From Cycas panzhihuaensis (Eukaryota > Cycadophyta), in NCBI GenBank assembly GCA_023213395.1, contig CM041465.1:247883741-247947740 (forward strand): a stretch of DNA of 64,000 bases. The letters run 5' to 3'. This document shows, in pieces, positions 10,180 through 21,925 of the stretch. The translations under genes and the position numbers were made by a program. The notes beneath the pieces are model-generated. The model saw only the letters and a program-made list of their open reading frames with translations. It was not told the origin of the DNA and searched no databases. Numbering within the stretch: position 1 is the stretch's first letter; each line of letters starts with the position of its first letter.

Positions 10180-10727
10180 AATGTTAAAGTTGATTAAAAA
10201 ACTCTTGAAGCTAACAGATAACTTGGATACTCGAAGCTTTCACCACTTAAGTTCCACCTTCTAACACGCCAACAACCCTGATCTTACAAAGAGGATCCAA
10301 CAACTGAAGAGAGTGATAAGAGATGGAGGGCTAGGCAATGAGTTAGTCCAACCCTGATTTTTCAAAATAGGTCCAACAATTGACCAAGCTAAATCTAGGA
10401 CAAGTGAGGTAGGGTTGATCTGCACAGCCATATCGTGCTTTCCTTGGGATTCATAGCCCCAATAAAACTCTTTTCGAACCTCTTTTTCTCTAAGAATGAT
10501 CTCAATTATTGCACATTGATCGTATGATCAGTTGGTCCCCTAGGAAATGCATCAAGCTTGAGATATAGAGGCAAGGTTTGAACCCTTTTCGAGCCTCTCC
10601 AACAATATTTTAAGCAATTTTTTAGTGGTTTAAGTTGATTAGAAATAAATTGCTTAATGAGAGTGATGAAGTTGCTTTACAAGTGCTTGAAAACTTGATA
10701 CAAAAAGGCTTTAAAAGAAGCAACTTA

Positions 10728-10839
10728 TGTAGCGAAAGCTTTTAACTTATTTCAAAAATAACACAAAGATTCACAGATATTGGTCTAATATAGGCTCAAA
10801 CAGATCTCCCCAATCTCAAATAATAATGAATATTGGAAA
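10728..10839 (-). repeat. Element D 3' LTR, outer fragment
   Basis: It starts TGTAGCGAAAGC and matches the first 112 bp of the right LTR (21926-22037). It ends at GGAAA, the target duplication of element E. Confidence 0.92.
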
Positions 10840-11390
10840 TGTGAAAAGAGGCTAGATGGCCTCAACAGTCCCTAGATCTAGAAACTAGCATCACTCTAGT
10901 TCTAGTTGCAGAAATATAAACAAAGATAATAAACTCAAGACAAAGAGAAAGCAAAGAGACAAAATATGAATGAAGGAGCAAGAGAAAATGATACCCAATA
11001 TGTGGAGTTGGAATTGGTCCAACCTCCCAAGAATGAACAGTTTGATTAGCAAACTGATAGCATAACAACACAACTCCAACTCTTGTATGAGACAATGAGG
11101 AGAGGTCTCATTATATAGAGTGAAATGAGAGACCTAAGGCCTTGGATGTTTGACAAGTGTCAAACATCCAAGATACATGCCTTGCATGTTGGACATGTGT
11201 CCTTTTAGGCTCTCATGTGAGCAAAAGTGCATGAGGGTCCATTTGATCCTTTAGTGACAACGTTGTGTCACTAGAAAGAATGTGGGTGTGCACTTTATCA
11301 CTTAAGTGATAAGTCACCCTAAAGTAAAAGTGCATATATTACATGAAAAATAAAGTACATTAACTTAACATTTAAACATAAGGTTTAACA
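10840..11390 (-). repeat. Element E 3' LTR
   Basis: It starts TGTGAAAAG and ends TTTAACA. It is 551 bp and nearly the same as 17381-17933. Confidence 0.93.
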
Positions 11391-11469
11391 CCCCCTCATC
11401 ATTAACAATGTTAAGTCGGACACCAAGACCATCTCTGAATTTTACAAACTTATCTCTACCAAGAGGCTT

Positions 11470-13282
11470 GGTAAAGATGTCTGTTATCGCTCCTCTCAGT
11501 AGGTCTCAGATCGGAGGTTGATCTCACCATTCTGAACATGCTATCTGATGAAGTGATGGTGAACCTCGATGTGTTTTGTCCGTGCATGAAAGACTGGATT
11601 CTTAGCTAACTTGAGCACACTTTGATTGTCGCAATGTATCCTGGTGCGGTGACCCTGCTCAAGTCCAAGTTCCCCAAGAATCTATCATAGCCAGATAGCC
11701 TCACAAGCTGCGCTGACTGCAGCTTTGTACTCTGCTTCGGTGGAGAACAAGGTAACATTGGGTTGCTTCTTGCAACTCCACGAAACAACTACTGAACCAA
11801 GGGAAAAATTGTATCCTGAGGTTGATCTCCTGCTATCTTGGCAACCTACCCAATCAGAATTTGAGAACCCTTCCAGAGTGAAGTTCTCATTATGTGCATA
11901 CTCAAGGCCATGCTGTAATGTGCCTTTGATGTACTTAAGTATGCGTTTCGCATTCCAAAGTGTATCCGATTGGGTTGAGGCGTAACGTGAGCAAATCCCA
12001 ACAAAGAAATGAGATGTCCCACGAGTGTTGGTGAGATAAATGAGACTCCCAATCAACTGCCGGTAAAGTGTGGGATCTGCTGGTGCAGCTTCCTCATTGA
12101 GAGTAAGCTTAAATCCATTCTCCATAGGTGTAGGCGCAGTTTTGCAGTCGTGCATCCTGAACCGGTGCAAAATGTCCCAAGAATATTTCGCTTGGGAGAT
12201 GAAGATATAGCCTGGTTGTTGCCATATCTCAAAGGCTAAAAAATAATGGAGAAGTCCAAGATCTGTCATCTCAAAACTTCTCTTCAAATCATCTTGGAGA
12301 ATCTGTATCATCTTAGTGTCATTACCAGTGATCACTAAGTCATCTACATACAAGGCAACAAAATTACATGGTTTTTCCATTTTTATATACGATTAGGATC
12401 CGAAGTAGATCGATGAAACCAATGTCTCAAGAAGTAGTCATCAATCTTCGAGTACCATGCCCTTGGAGCTTGCTTCAAGCCATATAACGCCTTTTTTAGG
12501 CGATATACAAGATGCTCCTTGCCTTGTATTTTGTATCCGGAGGTTGCTCCAAATACCTCCTCCTGAAGATCGCTATTAAGAAAGGCGCTCTTCACGTCCA
12601 TCTGATAAACAAGCCATTTGCATTGAGCAGCTAAGGCCAAGAGAAGTCTGATGGTATTCATGTTCGCATCGGTGCAAAAGTTTCTTCATAATCTATGCCT
12701 TCTTTTTGTTTGAAACCTTTTGGACATAAGGCGTGCTTTCTGCTTTTAAGCGAACCATCATAATGGAATTTGGTCTTGTAGACCCATTTGCAATGATTAC
12801 TGTTTGTGTTTAAGCAATTCAACCAAATTCCAAGTACCATTCTTTTCAATAGAATGGATTTCTTCATCCATGGCGACCTTCCAATTTTCATTTTAGAAGC
12901 CTCCTCAAAAGTGGAAGGCTCATCAACACAAAGCACTTGACCATAAGTGCATAATTGGTTTGTCCGATATTTAGATGGACGTTTTCCTTCAATGATGCAC
13001 CGTCACCGAATCGCTTTGTGTGTACCATTTGGGTAACTTTTGAATTGAAGTTACTTGAACCTCAATATCTTCTGGTGTAAGTGGTTGGTCAACAGAAGAT
13101 GTGCTTGGATCAAGTGGAGCAAATTCAGTTTGAAGCAGACAGTCCAGCTGGTGCAGATGATGAACATGGTGTAGAGGATTGAGAGGGAAGGAAGGCCTCA
13201 ACAATCTTCTTGCCTTTGTCAATGGGAGGTTGCATGGATGTTGTTTGCACCTCCTGGTGATCTTCTTCAGCAAAGATGACAT
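11470..13282 (-). pseudogene. Element E reverse transcriptase and RNase H, frameshifted
   Basis: Pieces run in order from 13282 (linker after integrase) through 12936-12658 ([24 protein letters not shown]) and 12661-12383 ([38 protein letters not shown]). The largest piece is 12380-11685, with catalytic ALYVDDLVITGND, RSFEMTDLGLLHYFL and YRQLIGSLIYL, then RNase H motifs GFSNSDWVGCQDSRRSTSGY and TEAEYKAAVSAACEAIWL. A stop follows at 11685. The RNase H tail then continues to about 11480 with further stops. Confidence 0.85.
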
Positions 13283-13371
13283 CTCTTGAGAGATGCATTT
13301 TCTTCCCTATAGGATCATACAACTTGTAGGCTTTGCTGTGAATGGCATAACCTACAAAGATGCATTTTAGA

Positions 13372-14964
13372 CTATGCTTGTCTAATTTCTTCCTTTGCTG
13401 ATCGGGAATGTGCATATAAGTAGTGCACCCAAAAGTCCTCAAATGGCTGACAGTAGGCTTTTTGCCAGACCATGCCTCCTCGGGTGTCATATTGGTGACT
13501 GTTGTAGTAGGACTGCGATTGGCCACATAGGCAGTTGTGTGAAATGCTTACGCTTGAAGCTCGAGTGAGTCCTTGTGCATGCATCATAGCTTTGGCTTTA
13601 TTGGTCAAAGTTCTGTTCATCCGTTCAGAGACTCCATTTTGTTGAGGAGTGTGAGGTATCGTCAGTTGTCTCCGAATGCCGTTATCCTTGCAGTATTGGG
13701 TGAATTCATTTGATGTAAATTCACCTCCATTGTTTGTCCTGAATGTTTTGATTGAATGGCCAGACTCATTTTCCACTTCAAGTTTGAATTCTTTGAATTT
13801 GGAAAATGCTTCAAATTTGTGTTTGATGAAATAAACCCAAACTTTGTGAGAAAAGTCATCAATGAAGGAGATATAATACAAAGCTCCTCCAAAAGATGAT
13901 GTGGACATAGGTCCACACAAATCCGAATGTACTAGCTGCAGAGGATGTGATGCACGCCATGCTTTGCCTTTAGGGAAAGGCAAGCGATGCTGAGTTCCCA
14001 TAATGCATGCTTCGCAAAGGCATTTCGTTCCATAAATCTTAGGAAGCCCATGTACCATGTTCTTGTTGATCATCTGCCTCAAATTGTCTAAGCTCAAATG
14101 GCCTAGACGTCGATGCCAAAGTTGCATCTTGGACAAGTAAGGAGTGATAATGGAACCAGAGTAAGCAGAATCAAGGATTATATTATTGGCATCCAACTTG
14201 TAGAGGCCTTGATCCTCATAGCCAACAGCTATTACTTGGTCTTCTTTGTCACTAATTATACATTTCCCGTTTTGGAATAATACACTCATCTGTTGCTTGT
14301 CCAACTGGCTAACAGATAGTAAAATTTTGTCCATTGAAGGTATTAAATAGGCATTGCCATCGAGAAATGTGGATGAAGGATTTGATGAAGAAAAAAATGG
14401 AGTTATTGTGCCTACTCTAGAAATTTTGGTAGATTGATTATTCCCAAAGGTCACTGATTGACCTTTGCCTTCCTTGATGTTGGTGAGAAGCTCTTCACTT
14501 CCAGTCATGTGTTGTGAAGCTCCAGAATCAATAATCCAACTTTCATCAACCTTGGATGTCTGATATGCACAAAACAGTTTGTCTTCATCTGCAAACTGAT
14601 TAGAGTGGCGTTGATTGCCACCTCTGAAGCCCCGCCTTCCTCTTTGACCTCCTTGATAGGCACCTTGATTTGGTCGAGGGGTTCTTCTTCTTCGCTTGTT
14701 TCTTTGTTGAAACCGCTCATTGGTATTGCCGACGTGGTCATTCTTTGTCATTGCCGGTGTGGTCAGCCGTTGTTGTTGGCATTGTTGGTGTGGCAGCTGC
14801 TGTTGTTGGCGTAGATCTGCTTGCTTTTTCCGACACTCAGGTGCGATGTGGCCAGGTTTGCCACAATAATGACATACAACATTGGTCTTTGAAGACCCAA
14901 TGTTCATGTTCCCAAACTGCTTTGAAAGTGCAGGTTTGGGTTCTTTGGCCTTTGAATTGGCCAT
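13372..14964 (-). pseudogene. Element E zinc knuckle, protease and integrase
   Basis: This 530-residue frame has, in order: knuckle VVCHYCGKPGHIAPEC (residues ~30-45), glutamine/arginine-rich linker, protease ESWIIDSGASQHMTG (~140), GAG-pre-integrase zinc region LWHRRLGHLSLDNL with CLCEAC (~285-325), and integrase core. The core keeps the first Asp (FIDDFSHKVWVYF) and the Glu (SERMNRTL). The second catalytic position reads RTNNGGEF, Asn in place of Asp. The last ~60 residues are out of frame with the family. The true continuation is in 13526-13125 (PTTTVTNMTPEEAWSGKKP, HLSRDVIFAEE). Confidence 0.85.
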
Positions 14965-15609
14965 AAATGCACTGATGTAGATGGTCCCTCCTCATTATCC
15001 TTAGTGTAGATTTGTTCTTCTTGAAGTAGCAGACTTTCAAATTCGTTGAATGTCATAGTTTTGAGGGAACCATCTCTTGTAGTAAACGAAATAAAGCCAT
15101 TGTAGTCTTTCGGTAAGGCTTTGGTGATGGATGTGATCAATTCATCCCTCGTTCTTTGGACTTCCAAGTGTATTCAATTCATTACATACCTCCTTGATAG
15201 AGGAAAGAAAAGCCGACATGGGCTTGATAAACTTAATAGAATACAATTTTGCTTTAACCATTAAAATGCGAGCTTGATCTCGCCTTTCATACAATGAGGA
15301 CAAGGTGTCCCAAGCTTCCTTAGAAGTGTTAGCACCAGTAATATTTTGATCTACATGTACATCAACAATCATGTAAAGGAATGCCAAAGCAATTTCATCT
15401 TTGGCTTCCCAAGCAGCAAGCAAAGCATCATCAGGTTGCACAGTAATATTCCCATTGGTAACAGGTGCTGGTCGAGGTAATCTCCCAGAAACATAACTCC
15501 AAAATTCGTTCATGATTAGCAAGTTCTGAGTGAGTCTCTTCCATTCTTGATAATTATCTTGTCCTGTTAACCGAATAGTGCATGCATTTAGCATGTTTAT
15601 GGCAACCAT
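14837..15609 (-). pseudogene. Element E Gag (copia UBN2-type), frameshifted
   Basis: The frame starts at 15609 with MVAINMLNACTIRLTGQDN and carries EWKRLTQNLLIMNEFW, WEAKDEIALAFLYMI and ERRDQARILMVKAKL, the copia Gag core. It shifts near 15150 into a frame with MEVQRTRDELITSITKALP and FNEFESLLLQEEQIY. The zinc knuckle lies in the next frame. The start matches that of F (10179), which supports this initiation codon. Confidence 0.8.
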
Positions 15610-17380
15610 GTTTCAGTTTATAAAAAACTTGAAGCTAGCAGATAACTTGGAAACTCAAAGCTTTCGTTGCTTAAGTTCCACCTTCTAACGAGACCAACAG
15701 TCCTGATCTTACTAGAAGATCCAACAACTGAATGGAATGATGAGGGGTGGAGGACTAGGCTATAGAGTTGGTCCAACTTGATCTTATAGAGGAGATCCAA
15801 ATGTTGGCCAAGTTAAATCTAGGACAAGGCAGGTAGGGTTGATCTGCATGGACGTACCATGCTTTCCCTGGGATTCACAGCCCCAATAACACCCTTTTCG
15901 AACCTCCTTTCTCTCAAGCAACCTTAATTGTCGTGCACTGACCGTACGGTCGGTTGGTCCCTAGGGAATGCACCAAGCTTAAGGTTAATTTAGAGGCAAG
16001 GTTTGAACCTTTTTCGAGCCTCTCCAACAGATTTTAAGTCACTTTTTAGCAGATTTTAAAGTGAACTTAGGTTTCTTTTTGCTTGGAAAATGTACTTATG
16101 AAAATGCTTTGATTAAGCTTTACAATAAAAGTGGCTTCAAGAGGAAGCAATGTAAGTACATGAATATGAACACTTGTAGTGTTTTTACAATGAGCACTTT
16201 AATGAAAAATGTAGTGCTATGTTGATCCAAGTAAGAAACCAAATGCTTGATTACAATAAGTTTTGCAAAGTACTTTTTTGAAAAAAGGCTTAAGTACTGA
16301 AAGAAGTAATGCAAAACTTGTGATGAAGATACAAGTGGGTTCCTTTTAATGTTGAAAAAATGAGGGTAAGAGAACCACTTGCATGAAAAAGGACATCAAG
16401 CACCAAGTGTTGGGACTTTAAATTAGTCCCAACGATCAAAAGAAAAGTGATTTTTATTAAGTATTTGAGCCCTCTTTGAGACTAAGGGCAATAGGTCACC
16501 ATGCAAGGTGCCTTAAAAGTGTTTAAAAATTTAGTGATGAGTATCACTTTTTGATAATAAACACTTTGAAATCACTTTTGAATTTTTTACGCAACTTGAA
16601 CACTAAGGACACCTCGCAGAGAGCCTTTTAAAAGTGTTTTTGAGTCTCTAAATAATTGAGTTCAAGTTAGTATTGGTGATTTAATGAAATCACTCAATAC
16701 TTAAAAGATTTTTTGCTTCAAAAATACAAAAAGTGTGATTTTTCTCTTAATAAACTTAAGCTAAGGTCACTATGCAAAGTGCCTTGATTTGAAAAAATGA
16801 CTTAATAAGAGAAAGAAAACATTTTTAATGTATAGAAACGTTTGAGAATCACTTGTTTGAAAATTTTTGTGTGTAGTGAACTCGAAAAATTAGAAAACAA
16901 AGTTTACAACTGATAAACTGTCTTTTAAGCAACAAACTTTTGAAAAAAAAGGCGGGAAAACGTGGATCGAGAATTGTGCTGGATCGAGGAATGTGGGGCC
17001 CGCAATGGCCGCCAGAACTGGAAAAACAGCACTGGATCGAGGAACGTGGGGCCCACGTGGCTGGAAAGCAGCCTTGATCGAGGAATGTGGGGCCCACAAT
17101 GGCTGGAAGCTTTTGGATCGAGGAATGTGGGGCCCAGTGGCTGCCAGAACTGGAAAAAAGCAATGACCTTCTTCTCCACAGTTTCAAAGATTTTTCACCA
17201 ACATAACTCAAATTTTTAAAAAAGGGCTCCAAAATGCTTGAACCTCGCAAAAACCTTCAAACAAACCTTGGATCGCCTTGGTGCGAAGGTCGTCACCAAG
17301 GGTTTGTTGCTTTCTTCAAAGAGTTCCTTGAGCAACAGCAAAGCGAGCAGGGAGCTAGTCTCCTCTTGCTCGATACCAAA
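15610..17380 (-). other. Element E untranslated leader
   Basis: This leader of about 1.77 kb lies between the 5' LTR and gag and has no gene. It contains recurring AAGTG/CACTT words (about 16110-16850) and the GC-rich repeat block at 16964-17160. The section nearest gag (15620-16050) is closely similar to 10190-10620 of element F, so it is a family feature. Confidence 0.7.
16964..17160. repeat. GC-rich tandem repeats in element E leader
   Basis: GGATCGAG-type units start at about 16964, 16981, 17034, 17075 and 17115, most followed by GTGGGGCCC(A/G)C, a near-palindrome around GGGCCC. Unit length is about 40-53 bp, with some units also carrying GCCAGAACTGGAAAAA. The block stands out against the AT-rich surroundings. 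Its role is unknown; packaging or dimerisation signals lie in this position in retroelements. Confidence 0.75.
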
Positions 17381-17933
17381 TGTGAAAAGAGGCTAGATGG
17401 CCTCAATGGTCCTAGATCTAGAAACTAGCATCACTCTAGTTCTAGTTGCAGAAATATAAACAAAGATAATAAACTCTAGGCAAAGAGAAAGCAAAGAGAC
17501 AAAACATGAATGAAGGAGCAAGAGAAAATGATACCCAATATGTGGAGTTGGAATTGGTCCAACCTCCCAAGAATGAACAGTTTGATTAGCAAACTGATAG
17601 CATAACAATACAGCTCCAACTCTTGTATGAGACAATGAGGAGAGGTCTCATTATATAGAGTGAAATGAGAGACCTAAAGCCTTGGATGTTTGACAAATGT
17701 CAAACATCCAAGATACATGCCTTGCATGTTGGACATGTGTCCTTTTGGGCTCTCATGTGAGAAAAAGTGCATGAGGGTCCATTTGACCCTTTAGTGACAA
17801 CGTTGTGTCACTAGAAAGAATGGGGGTGTGCACTTTATCACTTAAGTGATAAGTCACCCCTAAAGTAAAAAGTGCATATATTACATGAAAAATAAAAGTA
17901 CATTAACTTAACATTTAAACATAAGGTTTAACA
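17381..17933 (-). repeat. Element E 5' LTR
   Basis: It starts TGTGAAAAG and ends TTTAACA. It is 553 bp. A minus-strand promoter is likely, because ATTATATAGAG (about 17650-17660) reads as a TATA-like box in that orientation. Confidence 0.93.
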
Positions 17934-17938
17934 GGAAA

Positions 17939-18368
17939 TTCACCATAAACACCAAAATAAAGTAATGAAAATAGTACAAATAAAAGGTAAATATATTGTC
18001 CGAAAATAATATTGGAAAGTACAAAAGTATACAATAGAATATCCTTACTGAGCACTTGCCCTTCGAGGCGAGAATCCTCCAAATATCTCAGGCCAAAAGG
18101 CCGAGCCAACTGCAGCCCTAGAGTCAAAAATGTGGAAGAGATCCAATCGAAGTAATGATCTAAAATGAGGGCTTTGATCCCTATTTATTATGGTTAATTA
18201 TTTTTCTGCTTGAAGTCAGCTAGAATTAGGACAATTCGCTAGGAGTGAACCATTAATGAAGTCGGCTAGAAGACTAGCTTACAGGTCGGCTAATATTCCT
18301 GCGCTCATTTCTGGGGGTTTAAGTTGGCTGACAGGCCCCTAAAGAGAGGGTTTTCCTGGAACGCAACA
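17939..18368 (-). repeat. Element D 3' LTR, inner fragment
   Basis: It continues the LTR after element E, matches 22038-22467 and ends GCAACA. With the outer fragment it restores a 542 bp LTR. A polypurine tract (reverse complement of the C-run) abuts it. Confidence 0.92.
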
Positions 18369-18403
18369 AGTCCCCCCCCTCCCCCCTGAAAAATGCTTTT
18401 CCC

Positions 18404-19139
18404 TCAAAGCATTTGTAGCTTTAAAAATTGTTGTATCCATTCGTTTGACTCCCATGTCGTGTCTTCTGTATCCAATGTTTGCCATTTTATGAGGTACTCT
18501 TTGACTTGTCTTGTTAGAAGTTGCCTGGTGTGAATTTGGAGTATCCCTTCTGGTTCTAGTATAATCTTTCCATCTTCATTGAGTTCTGGCAAAGATGTTT
18601 GTGGTACTATTTTGTCGCCGATCTTTTTCTTCAGCCATGAAACATGAAAAGTATCACGGATCTTGCTTGTTGACAGTAACTTAAGTTTGTAGGCTACTTC
18701 CCCGATTCTGTCAAGTATTTGATATGGTCCAAAATATCGAGAAGCGAGCTTTTGTGCCTTTGTCTTGCTCAATGACGTTTGTTTGTATAGTTGCAACCGA
18801 AGGAAAACCCAATCATCTTTCTAGAAGCTCCTTTCGGATCGCTGGGCATCCGCCTACTGCTTCATTCTGTTCCTTACCATTGCCAAATTATCCTTAAGAA
18901 TTCTAACCGTGTCTTCTATTTGCTTTTGGTGTTCTTGGATAGCTTGAACCTAGGATGATCCATTCCATGTCAATAGAGACGACAGTTGATATCCGTAAAG
19001 AGCCTGGAATGGCATCATCTTGGTGGAAGAGTGGTATGTTGTATCATGCCACCACTCCGCTAAATGCAGCCACCTGTGCCACTGATTTTGCTTATCTGAG
19101 CAGAAATTCCTCAAGTAAACTTCCGAACATTTGTTGACT
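18404..19139 (-). pseudogene. Element D integrase C-terminus and chromodomain-like tail
   Basis: Directly after the reverse transcriptase, the frame reads NKCSEVYLRNFCSDKQNQW, then WWHDTTYHSSTKMMPFQALYGY, the part of integrase downstream of the catalytic glutamate. The zinc-binding H2C2 domain, the catalytic core and all of RNase H are absent. A second frame (18796-18404) has LASRYFGPYQILDRIGEVAY and FHVSWLKKKIG, then a chromodomain-like end with VKEYLIKWQTLDTEDTTWE. The chromodomain is thought to guide integration to chromatin. Confidence 0.8.
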
Positions 19140-20020
19140 ATTGGAGCTGTTACCATGGCCTTCTTAAGATCACCAAAAGCTTCTTCTGCTTTCAAGTCCC
19201 AAGCAAACGCATCTTTCTTTGTTAAATCTGTGAGTGGAGCTGCTAGGTGTGCATAACCCTTTATGAACTTCCTAACAAACCCTGTTGTCCCCAAGAATAT
19301 TCGAATTGCTGTAACATTTGTTGGGGTTGGCCAATTGACAATTGCTTGTATCTTCTTTGGGTCAATCCTTATGCCTTTTCTAGTTATGATGTGGCCTAAG
19401 TATTCTAGTTTTTCTTTTGCAAACGAACATTTCTTCTTGTTGGCAAAGAATTGATTATCATGCAAAATTTCGAAAACGATTTTTAGATGTTCTAGATGCT
19501 CTTCCCATGTCTTATTGTAGATTAAGATATCATCAGAGAAAATTAACACAAATTTGCGTAACACTTGCCTGCAGGTATCGTTCATGGTGCTCTGAAATGT
19601 TGCCGACGCATTCGTTAATCCAAATGGCATTACCCTAAATTTGAATAGGCCTTCATGTGTTCTGAACGTTGTCTTGTAGGCGTCTTCTTTCCTTATTCGG
19701 ATTTGATGATATCCTGAGCATAAATCAATTTTTGAAAAGTACTTTGCTCCATGGATTTCGTCCAATAGATCGTCAATGCAGGGGATCGGGTACCTGTTCT
19801 TGACTATTAATTGATTGAGACCTCAGTAGTCCACACACATTCTATATGAACCATCCTTCTTTGGACTAATAACAACTGGGGCTGTGAATGGGCTTGTGCT
19901 AGTGGTAATGCTCCCTTGGGATAGTAGTTTGCTTGTGATTTTCTCGATCTCTTTTTGTAAATAATACGGATATCTATATGGTTGAATATTGACTGCCACT
20001 GCACCTGGTATAAGTTCAAT
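19140..20020 (-). pseudogene. Element D reverse transcriptase, one premature stop
   Basis: Chromovirus reverse transcriptase motifs appear in order: APVVISPKKDGSYRMCVDY, DEIHGAKYFSKIDLCSGYHQI, VMPFGLTNASATFQ and the catalytic LIFSDDILIY. They are followed by the thumb and connection (YLGHIITRKGI, GFVRKFIKGYAHLAAPLTDL). A TGA at about 19825-19827 follows MCVDY where an arginine is expected (CGA to TGA). From 19765 to the deletion point the frame is open. At about 19135 it joins directly to integrase sequence. Confidence 0.82.
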
Positions 20021-20490
20021 TGCATGCTGATTTTCTCGAAGAGGCAGTAGTCATTTCGGTTCATCGAACATTGTCTTGTTTTCTTCTATAATTTGTTGAA
20101 TCTCTGGTGGGATATCCTTGATTTCGACCTTATAGCATGTCATAATGTATGTTGATGGTTTTTTTCTGAGGAGCTTCTCCATTCAGTGTGATGATACGGT
20201 TGTCTTGGTGGCATTTGCCTTGCTTACTGTCGGTACTTATGTCCTCCCTGGCGAAAGCACATAAATCTGGTTATATAATTAGTGACTATATTTCCCAGAG
20301 TTTGAAGCCATTGAATTCCCAATACTGCATCCATTCTGCCGATTTGCATTGTGAACATGCATGTGTTTGTGCAATATTCGCTCATTTGTAAATTGATTTT
20401 TCTGCAGAATCCTCCACACGGTGTTGTTTTCCCATTTGCAATTGACACTTGGAATGTATTTATTGGTTCTATTTTAATTCCAAGCTTCTT

Positions 20491-21459
20491 TCAAGTTGCC
20501 CTATTTATAAAGTTGGGTGTACTACCACTATCGACTAGAATTGTGACAGGCGCCCCTTTTATCATCCCTTGGAACCGAAGTGTTTGTGGCGTAACACTTT
20601 GTCCTGTAATTGCTTGAAGTGATATGTGTATATTTTCTGTATCTAGCTCCAATAGTTTGTCTACTTCATCTTCCTCTAGCTTTTCTTCGACTACTTCATG
20701 AATTTCCTCAAGTGCTTCTTCTTCCTCTGATATTGTCGTATCTTCGGTATTAATCATATATACCTTCTTGTCGGCGCATTGATGTTCATGATTCCACTTC
20801 GCACCACATTTGAAACAAGTTCCTTTCTTCATATGTTCTTCCTTTGTTGTTGTCTCTTGATCATTTCTAATTGCTAATGGAGCCTTAGCTTTATTTCCTG
20901 ACCTGTTCCAATTTGGGTTAAATCCTTGTGAGTTTTCCGTTCTACGTGTGAATCTAGGTCTAGTTTCTCGCAATTCAGCTTCCACGCATCTTGTTATTTT
21001 GATCACTGAATCTAATGTTGGTGCCTCCATTGCTTTTAGTCGATATCTTATTGGAGGTTTCAATCCGCTAATGTATGTTTCCAGAAGGAGTTAAGGTGGC
21101 TTTGATAATGTAATCAGACATTGTAACACTTGAAACTGTTTAGTAAACTCTTTGACTGAGCTTGTTTGTTGTAATCTTGTCAACTGGGCAAAATAGTCCG
21201 TACTCCATGAGTCTTCATATTGGGTTATGAGCCCATGCTTCATTTTATGCCAACTTTCTGCCTGTTTCCCACTTGTTCGAAGCCACCATGAATACCATTT
21301 CAGAGCTCGACCGTACAAATGTAATGATGCCAAGGATACTTGCTCGTGTTCCGGTATCGCGTAGACTGAGAAATAGGTTTCCATCTGTAGAATCCATCCT
21401 CTTATATCCCTTGATTTATCGGGGTCAAACTTCTCTAAGGTGATCTTTGCCATTGGCAC
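20491..21459 (-). pseudogene. Element D Gag and protease, one interruption
   Basis: The Gag N-terminus (21459-21091) begins MPMAKITLEKFDPDKSRDI and contains GWILQMETYF and ALKWYSWWL, typical of chromovirus Gag. The frame breaks at about 21090 and resumes at 21063. The second part has the chromovirus zinc knuckle CFKCGAKWNHEHQC, an acidic linker and the protease active site VTILVDSGSTPNFIN (DSG intact). The protein then stops at 20491 shortly after the active site. Retrotransposition would need these parts joined with Pol. Confidence 0.8.
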
Positions 21460-21925
21460 GCCTTCATTACTCTTGCAAGTTCTTCTTTGATATTCTCCTC
21501 CTATTTTAAATCTTCCTTAGAAATTACTTGTATTTCCTTGTTCTATTTCTTTTTCTTGTTTGACCTATATTGGTTTTGCTTGTGGTCCATCCAATTTTAT
21601 GTTGATTCTGTGCATGAGGTCCGTGAGGCCTGCTAATGAAGCTAGGATTTCCTTTCCTACTTCGTCTGTGGTGATCTGTTCCTAACTGGATTGGCCTTGG
21701 GCAGTTGATATCTTCTTCTGTTGTATAATCTTCTTAGAGCGTAACTCCGTTTGGGCTCCTCTCAAAATCCACAGGCAAGAGGGTGGGAAAAATTTCACTT
21801 CTCGCAAAAAATGTCACCCTCCTGATGGCTGTTAGACTATATTGATCCCCTCTGAAAAAAAATTCAACTATATTCTCAAGAGACACTTTTCCACAGGATA
21901 GCTTAAACGAAGCTTTGATACCACT

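Larger units (their letters stand above)
7053..10727 (-). mobile_element. Element F: decayed Ty1/copia retrotransposon, left part
   Basis: This is a minus-strand copia element of the same family as E. It reads gag (10179 downward), zinc-knuckle linker, protease region, integrase and the start of reverse transcriptase, where it breaks at about 7050. The RNase H and 3' LTR are missing on the left. Its untranslated leader is split by element D at 10727/22468, with ACTTA on both sides, and continues to about 23090. Many stops and frameshifts show it is dead. Confidence 0.82.
10840..17933 (-). mobile_element. Element E: Ty1/copia retrotransposon inside the LTR of element D
   Basis: It is full length on the minus strand, about 7.1 kb, flanked by GGAAA at 10835-10839 and 17934-17938. 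Its LTRs (10840-11390 and 17381-17933) differ at roughly 15 sites by eye. The primer-binding site is GCTCGATACCA just before 17381 (reverse complement TGGTATCGAGC), and the polypurine tract GATGAGGGGG abuts the 3' LTR (11391-11400 on the plus strand). It has copia order gag, protease, integrase, RT, RNase H, and an unusually long leader (15610-17380) with GC-rich tandem repeats. Frameshifts show it is inactive. Confidence 0.93.

Noticed and set aside
16849-17250. Overlapping minus- and plus-strand ORFs over the GC-rich repeats in the E leader
   Set aside because: Repeat-driven open frames with low-complexity protein, in an untranslated leader.
19807-20064. ORF on the minus strand in element D
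   Set aside because: It is the wrong frame over the reverse transcriptase; the RT motifs are read in the neighbouring frame across a TGA.
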